A stretch of 64,000 nt of DNA from Spirilliplanes yamanashiensis. Lineage in GTDB: Bacteria > Actinomycetota > Actinomycetes > Mycobacteriales > Micromonosporaceae. A model generated the notes under the pieces. The model saw only the letters and a list, made by a program, of their open reading frames with translations. It ran no database searches and had not been told where the DNA came from. Each line of letters opens with the position of its first letter. The first letter of the stretch is position 1. This document shows, in pieces, positions 58,021 through 64,000 of the stretch. The translations under genes were made by a program, and so were the position numbers. Where the stretch lies: positions 62,001 to 126,000 of the forward strand of contig NZ_BOOY01000005.1 in NCBI RefSeq assembly GCF_016863475.1, read 5' to 3'.

Positions 58021-58890
58021 TCAGGCGCAGTTGGTCAGCTTGGTGGTGTCCAGCTCGGGCGCGGGCGTGCCGCTCTTGCCGAGGGTGGCGTCCCAGGCGG
58101 TCTTGTACGTGCCGTCAGCCGCGGCGGCCTTCAGGATCTCGTTGACCTTGTTGCAGCCCTCCGTGTCGGTCTTCTTCAGGCCGATGCCGTACGGCTCGTC
58201 GCTGAACTTCTTGCCGACGACCTTGAACTTGCCGGCGTACTGATCCTGGGCGGCGTACCCGGCCAGGATGATGTCGTCGGTGGTCACGGCGTCGACCTGA
58301 CCGCCGGCGAGGGCCGTCACGCACTTGGAGTACGAGTCGAACTGCTGGAGCGAGGCGTCCTTGTAGTCGGTCTGGATCCGCTTGGCCGGCGTGGAGCCGC
58401 TCACGGAGCAGACCTTCTTGCCGGCCAGCGCCTCGGGTCCGGTGATCGTCGAGTTTGTCGGCACGAGCAGATCCTGGCCCGCGACGTAGTACGGCCCGGC
58501 GAAGTTGACGACCTTCTTGCGCTCGTCGTTGATCGTGTAGGTCGCGACGACGAGGTCGACCTGACCCTGCTGGATGAACGGCTCGCGGTTGGCGGAGACC
58601 GTGGTCTTCCACTCGATGCCGGTGTCCGGCACGCCGAGGCCCTTCGCGATGATTTTGCCGATCTCGATGTCGAAGCCCTCGTAGCTGCCGCCGGTCTGAA
58701 GGCCGAGGCCCGGCTGGTCGGCCTTCACGCCGATGACCAGCTTCTTCTGGCTGGACGCCTTGCCGACGATGCCGGCCGCGGCGCCGCCGGAGCCGGTGTC
58801 GCTGCCGCCCTCGCCGTCGCCGCCGCATGCTGCGATGGAGAACGCCAGGGCCAGTGCCCCGGCCGTCGCCACAAATCGGGTGATGCGCAT
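58021..58890 (-). CDS. gluB: Glutamate-type ABC transporter substrate-binding lipoprotein
   Basis: A 289-residue family 3 solute-binding lipoprotein. The signal peptide ends in the lipobox IAAC (cysteine near residue 22), followed by a Gly/Ser-rich tether. The SBP_bac_3 fold shows KLVIGVKADQPGLGL, GFDIEIGKIIAKGLG, the ligand-contact region VNFAGPYYVAGQDL and DEPYGIGLKK. Bordered by hairpins on both sides, which suggests a higher mRNA level than that of the permeases. Confidence 0.92.
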   Translation of the reverse strand: MRITRFVATAGALALAFSIAACGGDGEGGSDTGSGGAAAGIVGKASSQKKLVIGVKADQPGLGLQTGGSYEGFDIEIGKIIAKGLGVPDTGIEWKTTVSANREPFIQQGQVDLVVATYTINDERKKVVNFAGPYYVAGQDLLVPTNSTITGPEALAGKKVCSVSGSTPAKRIQTDYKDASLQQFDSYSKCVTALAGGQVDAVTTDDIILAGYAAQDQYAGKFKVVGKKFSDEPYGIGLKKTDTEGCNKVNEILKAAAADGTYKTAWDATLGKSGTPAPELDTTKLTNCA

Positions 58891-58910
58891 CGTTACGCTC
58901 CCTCTGCTGC

Positions 58911-58932
58911 GAAGCCCGCGGTGGCGGGCTTC
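58911..58932 (-). terminator. Hairpin between gluA and gluB
   Basis: GAAGCCCGC/GCGGGCTTC, a 9-bp stem with a 4-nt loop (58911-58919 with 58924-58932) in the 53-bp gluA-gluB spacer. Confidence 0.5.
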
Positions 58933-58943
58933 AGTGTGGACAT

Positions 58944-59690
58944 TCAGTGCGTCAGGATCTTGGAGAGGAAGTCCTTGGCCCGGTCGCTCTTGGGGTTGCC
59001 GAAGAAGGCGTCGGGGGTGTCCTGTTCGACGAGCTGACCGTCCGCCATGAAGACGACGCGGTTGGCGGCGTGCCGGGCGAAACCCATCTCGTGGGTGACG
59101 ACGACCATGGTCATGCCCTCGCGGGCCAGCGACGTCATGACGTCGAGGACCTCGCCGACCATCTCGGGGTCCAGCGCGCTGGTCGGCTCGTCGAAGAGCA
59201 GCGCCTTGGGCTCCATGGCCAGGGCCCGGGCGATCGCCACGCGCTGCTGCTGGCCGCCGGACAGCTGGGCCGGGTACTTGTCGGCCTGGTTGCCGATGCC
59301 GACCCGGTCGAGCAGCTTCATGGCCCGCTCGCGCACGACCGACGCCTTCTCCTTGCGCACCTTGACCGGCCCGAGCATCACGTTCTCGAGGATGGTCTTG
59401 TGCGCGAAGAGGTTGAACGACTGGAAGACCATGCCGACCTCGCTGCGCAGCTTGGCCAGCGCCTTGCCCTCGGCGGGCAGCTCGCGCCCGTCGAAGGTGA
59501 TCGTGCCCGAATTGATCGGTTCGAGGCGGTTGATGGCGCGGCACAGCGTCGACTTGCCGGAGCCCGACGGACCGATGACGACGACCACCTCGCCGCGGTC
59601 GACCGTCAGGTCGACGTCCTGGAGGACGTGCAACGGCCCGAAGTACTTGTTCACCTTGTCGAGCACGATGAGCGGTTCGCCCGTCGTCAT
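58944..59690 (-). CDS. gluA: Glutamate-type ABC transporter ATP-binding protein
   Basis: A 248-residue ATPase of the polar amino acid uptake class: Walker [11 protein letters not shown]-loop [17 protein letters not shown], signature [15 protein letters not shown], Walker [17 protein letters not shown] and H-loop VTHEMGFAR. The ATG at 59690 is chosen; the frame extends to 59717 without similarity. A minus-strand TAGAGT (59735-59730) is a likely -10. First gene of gluABCD. Confidence 0.93.
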   Translation of the reverse strand: MTTGEPLIVLDKVNKYFGPLHVLQDVDLTVDRGEVVVVIGPSGSGKSTLCRAINRLEPINSGTITFDGRELPAEGKALAKLRSEVGMVFQSFNLFAHKTILENVMLGPVKVRKEKASVVRERAMKLLDRVGIGNQADKYPAQLSGGQQQRVAIARALAMEPKALLFDEPTSALDPEMVGEVLDVMTSLAREGMTMVVVTHEMGFARHAANRVVFMADGQLVEQDTPDAFFGNPKSDRAKDFLSKILTH

Positions 59691-59757
59691 CGCTGCACCA
59701 CCGTCCGTCCGCATCACTCGGATGGGGCCACTCTAGGGGCGGTACTGTGTCGGTTCA

Positions 59758-59777
59758 CTCCGTACAGGGTCACGGAG
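59758..59777. promoter_or_regulatory. Inverted repeat in the gluA divergent spacer
   Basis: CTCCGT-N8-ACGGAG between gluA and the divergent hypothetical gene, close to the predicted promoters. A candidate operator; no regulator is assigned. Confidence 0.35.
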
Positions 59778-59816
59778 CGGTAACACCACACATACGCCGA
59801 CGGAGACGCATTCACC

Positions 59817-60284
59817 ATGGACGGTATGGCTGACCCCCCGGCCGCGACGGGCCTCTGGAACTGGTGCCTCGACGGCACGCTCGACCCCGGCCGGGTCCGG
59901 GCCGCCGTGGCCGTCGCCGTGCGCCGGCCCACGATCGAGCTGGCCGGGCCCCCCGTCCCGGGCGCCGTGCAGTGCGACGTCTGGCACACCGAGGGCGAGT
60001 TCCCCACGGTCGTGGACTGCTACCTGGCCCCGTCCGACGTGCCGGAGTCCGTGGCCGCCCGCGCGGTGGCCGCCCGGCTCGACAGCCGCTGCCTGCTGCC
60101 GGACGACTCGCTCGACCCGTCCCGGCACCTGCTGATCACCCCCGACGGCGGCATCCGGCCCGTGCACGTCGACGTGGCCGACACCGACGCCGGCCCGCGC
60201 TGGACGAACGTGCGCCCCTGCACCGGCATCGACGTGTGGTGCCAGGGCGGCCGGGGCGGCAGCCGACCGGCGGCCGCGGCCTAG
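59817..60284 (+). CDS. Hypothetical protein, 155 aa
   Basis: A cytosolic protein without signal or membrane helix. It has an LWNWCLDGTLDPGRVRAA opening and several cysteines (CDVWHTEGEFP, VVDCYLAP, CTGIDVWCQGG). I recognise no family. It is divergent from gluA and 30 bp upstream of miaB, which has its own TACGCT hexamer (60298-60303). Confidence 0.6.
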   Translation: MDGMADPPAATGLWNWCLDGTLDPGRVRAAVAVAVRRPTIELAGPPVPGAVQCDVWHTEGEFPTVVDCYLAPSDVPESVAARAVAARLDSRCLLPDDSLDPSRHLLITPDGGIRPVHVDVADTDAGPRWTNVRPCTGIDVWCQGGRGGSRPAAAA

Positions 60285-60314
60285 GAACGCCAGCCGGTAC
60301 GCTGGGCAACTGCC

Positions 60315-61799
60315 ATGACTACCGCACCCGAGACCGCCGCCCGCACCTACCAGGTGCGCACGTACGGCTGCCAGATGAACGTGCACGACTCCGAGCGCAT
60401 CTCCGGGCTCATGGAGGACGCCGGCTACGTCCGCGCCGAGTCCGACGACGCCGACGTGGTCGTGTTCAACACGTGCGCGGTGCGGGAGAACGCCGACAAC
60501 CGGCTCTACGGCAACCTCGGCCACCTGCGCCCCACCAAGCTGAAGAAGCCGGGCATGCAGATCGCCGTCGGCGGCTGCCTGGCGCAGAAGGACCGCGGCG
60601 ACATCGTGCGCAAGGCGCCGTGGGTCGACGTCGTGTTCGGCACGCACAACATCGGCTCGCTGCCCGCCCTGCTCGACCGGGCCCGGCACAACTCCGCCGC
60701 CGAGGTCGAGATCCTCGAGGCGCTCGAGGTGTTCCCGTCGACGCTGCCCACCCGCCGCGAGTCCACGTACGCGGGCTGGGTGTCCATCAGCGTCGGCTGC
60801 AACAACACCTGCACCTTCTGCATCGTGCCGTCGCTGCGCGGCCGCGAGAAGGACCGCCGGCCCGGCGAGATCCTCGCCGAGGTCGAGGCGCTGGTTGCCG
60901 AGGGTGTGCTGGAGGTGACCCTGCTCGGGCAGAACGTCAACAGCTACGGCGTCGAGTTCGGCGACCGGCTTGCGTTCGGCAAGCTGCTGCGCGCCTGCGG
61001 CGGCGTGCCCGGCCTGGAGCGGGTCCGGTTCACCAGCCCGCACCCCAAGGACTTCACCGACGACGTCATCGCCGCCATGGCCGAGACGCCGAACGTCTGC
61101 CACTCGCTGCACATGCCGCTGCAGTCCGGCTCCGACCGGGTGCTCAAGGCGATGCGCCGCAGCTACCGCTCGGAGAAGTACCTCGGCATCATCGGCAAGG
61201 TGCGCGCCGCCATGCCCGACGCCGCCATCACCACCGACATCATCGTCGGCTTCCCCGGCGAGACCGAGGCCGACTTCGAGCAGACCCTCGACGTGGTGCG
61301 CCAGGCCCGGTTCTCCAGCGCGTTCACGTTCCAGTACTCCAAGCGGCCCGGCACCCCCGCCGCGGTGATGGACGACCAACTGCCCAAGCAGGTCGTCCAG
61401 GAGCGCTACGAGCGGCTGATCGCCACGCTCGAGGACATCACCTGGGACGAGAACAAGAAGCAGGTCGGCCGCACCGTCGAGGTGCTGGTGGCCGTCGGCG
61501 AGGGCCGCAAGGACGAGCGCACCGGCCGGCTGTCGGGCCGCGCCCGCGACGGCCGGCTGGTCCACTTCGCCACCGGGGACACCGCCCCGCGCCCCGGCGA
61601 CGTCGTCGAGACCGTCGTCACCTACGCCGCCCCGCACCACCTGAACGCCGACGGCGCCCCGCTGTCGGTGCGGCGCACCCGCGCCGGCGACGCGTGGGAG
61701 GCCGGCACCACGCCGCGCACCCGGGGCGTCTCGCTGGGCCTGCCGACGATCGGCGCGCCGCCGCCGGCCGCCGCGCCGGTGAACGCCTGCCAGGCCTGA
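60315..61799 (+). CDS. miaB: tRNA-2-methylthio-N6-dimethylallyladenosine synthase MiaB
   Basis: A 494-residue radical-SAM methylthiotransferase modifying A37 of tRNAs that read UNN codons. The MTTase domain cysteines are in [23 protein letters not shown] and VGGCLAQK; the radical-SAM motif is CNNTCTFC near residue 162; a TRAM domain lies at about 385-450. TYGCQMN separates it from RimO. The protein ends in a low-complexity Pro/Ala tail. Usually followed by miaA in actinobacteria; here a truncated haemoglobin intervenes. Confidence 0.95.
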   Translation: MTTAPETAARTYQVRTYGCQMNVHDSERISGLMEDAGYVRAESDDADVVVFNTCAVRENADNRLYGNLGHLRPTKLKKPGMQIAVGGCLAQKDRGDIVRKAPWVDVVFGTHNIGSLPALLDRARHNSAAEVEILEALEVFPSTLPTRRESTYAGWVSISVGCNNTCTFCIVPSLRGREKDRRPGEILAEVEALVAEGVLEVTLLGQNVNSYGVEFGDRLAFGKLLRACGGVPGLERVRFTSPHPKDFTDDVIAAMAETPNVCHSLHMPLQSGSDRVLKAMRRSYRSEKYLGIIGKVRAAMPDAAITTDIIVGFPGETEADFEQTLDVVRQARFSSAFTFQYSKRPGTPAAVMDDQLPKQVVQERYERLIATLEDITWDENKKQVGRTVEVLVAVGEGRKDERTGRLSGRARDGRLVHFATGDTAPRPGDVVETVVTYAAPHHLNADGAPLSVRRTRAGDAWEAGTTPRTRGVSLGLPTIGAPPPAAAPVNACQA

Positions 61800-61973
61800 C
61801 GGCTCAGGGCGCCGGCAGGACGACCCCGGTCCGCGCGCCCTCCTTGAGGTGTGCCAGGACCACCGTGCGCCAGCGTCCGCCGAGCACGCCCGCCAGTTCG
61901 ACGGCGCAGCTCGGGGCACGCACCGGACGGTGCGTACTTTGTGCCGCCGGGGACGGCCTGCTCAGCTGTCGTC

Positions 61974-62435
61974 ATGTCTGGACCTCCGACGTTGTACGAG
62001 TGGGCCGGCGGCACCGACGCCTTCGTGCGGCTCTGCGACGCGTTCTACCGCCGGGTGACCGCGGACGACCTGCTGGCCGGCCTGTTCGCCACCATGCACC
62101 CCGAGCATGCCCGGCACGTGGCGCTGTGGCTCGCCGAGGTGTTCGGCGGTCCGGCCGCCTACACCGGCGAGCACGGCGGGTATCCGCACATGGTGCGGAT
62201 GCACCTGGGCCGGGCGATCACCGAGCCGCAGCGCCGGCGCTGGGTGAACCTCATGCTGGACGCCGCCGACGAGGTGGGGCTGCCCGAGGACCCGGAGTTC
62301 CGGGCGGCGTTCGCCGGATACCTGGAGTGGGGCACCCGGCTGGCGGTGCTGAACTCCCGGCCCGGCGCCGACGTGGTGCTGCAGGCGCCGGTGCCGCGGT
62401 GGGGGTGGGGCGTCGCCCCGCCGTACGAGCCCTAG
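61974..62435 (+). CDS. glbO: Group II truncated haemoglobin
   Basis: A 153-residue 2-on-2 globin (LYEWAGGTDAFVRLCDAFY at the N terminus). The proximal histidine is H77 in VRMHLGR, the B10 position is Y25 and G8 is W90 (RRRWVNLM), the group II hallmark as in mycobacterial GlbO. It probably handles oxygen or reactive nitrogen species or acts as peroxidase. The ATG at 61974 is chosen because globin similarity begins there. The stop shares CTAG with the convergent YciI gene. Confidence 0.88.
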   Translation: MSGPPTLYEWAGGTDAFVRLCDAFYRRVTADDLLAGLFATMHPEHARHVALWLAEVFGGPAAYTGEHGGYPHMVRMHLGRAITEPQRRRWVNLMLDAADEVGLPEDPEFRAAFAGYLEWGTRLAVLNSRPGADVVLQAPVPRWGWGVAPPYEP

Positions 62436-62707
62436 AGGGCGGCGAGCGGCCCGCGGGTGACGGTCCAGCCGACCGGCTCGTAGGTGGCGAGGCCGCGCAG
62501 CACGTACGGGTCGTCGGCCATCAGCCGCCGGGCCTCGTCGGCGGAGCCGGCCCGCAGCAGCACGATGCCGCCGGTGCCGGACTCCTGCCGGCCGGCGCCG
62601 ACGACGTGGCCGTCGGCCTCCAGCCGGTCCATGAACGCGAAGTGGTCGGGCCGCGCCGCGTCGACCTCCGGCAGGGGCCGCAGGTAGGTGGAGATCATCA
62701 GGTACAC
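62432..62707 (-). CDS. YciI family protein
   Basis: A 91-residue YCII-related ferredoxin-like fold protein (DHFAFMDRLEADGHVVGAGRQE, then FEI-like ADDPYVLRGLATYEPVGW). Histidine in the RPDHFAFM segment corresponds to the conserved His of the family. The function is unknown in most members. GTG 62707 is used; ATG 62698 is possible. It begins 8 bp after the DUF349 stop and is probably co-transcribed with it. Confidence 0.82.
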   Translation of the reverse strand: MYLMISTYLRPLPEVDAARPDHFAFMDRLEADGHVVGAGRQESGTGGIVLLRAGSADEARRLMADDPYVLRGLATYEPVGWTVTRGPLAAL

Positions 62708-62714
62708 GGCCGGG

Positions 62715-63923
62715 TCAGCCCGCCTTCTCGGCCAGCTCCAGGAACTGCCGCTTCGACGCGAGCGCCTGCTCGGCCTCCTTGACCCGGCGCTGGTCGCCCG
62801 CCGCCCGGGCGCGCTCGAGGCGCTGCTCGGCCTCGGCGACCTGCTCGCGCATCTGGGCGAGCAGCGGGTTGTCCTGCGGGGTGGTGCGCCGCCACGCGGA
62901 ATCCATCGCGACGCGGATCTTCTCCTCCACGGCGCGCCAGCGGCGGTCGAGGGAGGCGGCGTTCTCGCGGGGGACGCGGCCGATGTCGTGCCACTGGGCC
63001 TGGGCGTCGCGCAGCTTCGCCTGGGCGGTCTTCGGGTCGGCGTCGACGTCGATGGCCTCGACCTCGGCGAGCAGGGCCTGCTTGCGGTCGAGGTTCTCCT
63101 TCTGCTCGGCGTCGCGGGCGGAGAACACCTCGCTGCGCTTGGAGAAGAACGAGTCCTGGGCGCCGCGGAACCTCTCCCACAGCCGCTGCTCGGCCTCCTT
63201 GGAGGCGCGCGGGGCGGCCTTCCACTCGTTCATGAGTTCCTTGAGCCGGGCGGCGGTGGGCGCCCAGTCGGTGGAGTCGGCGAGCGCCTCGGCCTCGGTG
63301 ACCAGGGCCTCCTTGGCGGTCTGCGCCTGCTTGCGCTGGCCGTCGAGGGTGGCGAAGTGGGCGCCGCGGCGGCGGGTGAAGCCGTCCCGGGCGGCGGCGA
63401 ACCGCTTCCACAGCTCGCCGTCGGTCTTCTTGTCGACGCCGCGGATGGTCTTCCACTCGTCGAGGATCTCCTTGAGCCGGTCGCCGGCGGTCTTCCAGCC
63501 GGTGGACTCGGCGGCCAGCTTCTCGGCCTCCTCGACCAGGGCGGTCTTGCGGGCGACGGCCTCGACGCGGGCGGCGTCCCGGGCGGCCCGGGCCTCGCCG
63601 GCCTTCTCCTCCGCCTGGGCGGCGAGCTTGTCGAGGCGGGTCGCCAGGCCGTCGATGTCGCCGACGACGTGGGCCTCGTCGAGGGTGGTACGCAGCCGCT
63701 TGACGCTGGTCAGCGAGTGGGCGGCGTCGGCCGCGCCGGACTTGAGGCGGGCCTCGACGAGGTCGACCTCCGTGACGAGGTCCTCGAACCGGCGCGCGAA
63801 GTGGGCGAGGCCCTCCTCAGGGGTGCCGGCCTGCCACGAGCCGACCACCTTCTCACCTGCGGCGGTCTTGACGTACACGGTGCCGTCGGCGTCCACCCGG
63901 CCGAAGGCCGTCCAGTCGTTCAT
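62715..63923 (-). CDS. DUF349 repeat protein
   Basis: A 402-residue, charged helical protein with four DUF349-type three-helix repeats, each with a W-x3-G/A..LK.L..EWK core (STGWKTAGDRLKEILDEWKTI, STDWAPTAARLKELMNEWKAA, QAQWHDIGRVPRENAASLDRRW). The N terminus (MNDWTAFGRVDADGTVYV) is a small beta domain. It occurs in a conserved position after miaB in many actinobacteria. No function established; a coiled-coil scaffold is plausible. Confidence 0.85.
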   Translation of the reverse strand: MNDWTAFGRVDADGTVYVKTAAGEKVVGSWQAGTPEEGLAHFARRFEDLVTEVDLVEARLKSGAADAAHSLTSVKRLRTTLDEAHVVGDIDGLATRLDKLAAQAEEKAGEARAARDAARVEAVARKTALVEEAEKLAAESTGWKTAGDRLKEILDEWKTIRGVDKKTDGELWKRFAAARDGFTRRRGAHFATLDGQRKQAQTAKEALVTEAEALADSTDWAPTAARLKELMNEWKAAPRASKEAEQRLWERFRGAQDSFFSKRSEVFSARDAEQKENLDRKQALLAEVEAIDVDADPKTAQAKLRDAQAQWHDIGRVPRENAASLDRRWRAVEEKIRVAMDSAWRRTTPQDNPLLAQMREQVAEAEQRLERARAAGDQRRVKEAEQALASKRQFLELAEKAG

Positions 63924-64000
63924 AGCCCATCCTCAGTTCGTCCCGGCCCCGCCGGGAGGTCCCGGCCGGTGCCGCCGTCGCGCGCGAAACGTACCTCAGG

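Noticed and set aside
61806-61841. Terminator after miaB
   Set aside because: Only a 7-bp stem (AGGGCGC/GCGCCCT) with a 22-nt loop; too weak compared with the other terminators here.

Overview
The window is high-GC actinobacterial chromosome, with strong GC bias at third codon positions and many GTG starts. Gene content and order match the conserved actinobacterial neighbourhood that runs dapB, dapA, rnj, ftsK, rimO, pgsA, cinA, clgR, pspA, nei, lhr, recA, recX, rny, glutamate ABC transporter, miaB. Conserved neighbours plus the type of accessory genes point to Micromonosporaceae or a close relative; this is inference from gene order and style, since there is no rRNA in the window.

Layout. 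1-6294: end of dapB, a GNAT enzyme, a GT87 mannosyltransferase-like membrane protein, a YcaQ-type DNA glycosylase, a DUF2752 protein, then dapA coupled to rnj. 6295-11010: a secreted S1 protease with a double-hairpin terminator, a DUF2784 protein and ftsK. 11007-15058 (minus strand): a tightly overlapping operon encoding an ECF sigma factor, a zinc-finger anti-sigma-like membrane protein, an ABC ATPase and two membrane proteins, with a perfect TGTGA-N6-TCACA palindrome upstream. 15190-20240: rimO-pgsA-cinA (all GTGA overlaps), clgR, pspA and pspM. 20228-25892: nei, a GNAT-like gene, a secreted RCC1-repeat protein with a 1035-bp internal duplication, a SAM hydrolase and an LLM oxidoreductase.

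25963-31267 is the most accessory part: a two-TM hypothetical gene, its decayed paralogue, and a 1148-residue TIR-TM-coiled-coil-WD40 protein with less biased codon use. Then come lhr, a small gene, a 27-28-bp minisatellite, a DUF4397 surface protein with its sortase, a Ser/Thr kinase, an M28 peptidase, two CNNM/CorC transporters (the first behind a predicted leaderless small ORF), LysE, DoxX, a diguanylate cyclase, UdgX, and a MocR regulator divergent from a flavin-binding/GNAT fusion.

50298-56372 is the recA region: DUF3046, recA with two SOS-like boxes and a RecA-NDp-like promoter, recX and rny, separated by repeat-rich spacers. 56383-59690 is the glutamate-type ABC operon (minus). 59817-63923 holds a hypothetical gene, miaB, a truncated haemoglobin, a YciI protein and a DUF349 protein.

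A recurring regulatory theme is a TANNNT hexamer 6-8 nt before the start codon, predicting leaderless transcription for at least ten genes. No rRNA, tRNA, CRISPR array, transposase or prophage gene was seen. All functions are assigned by reading protein motifs and context; no database search was run.
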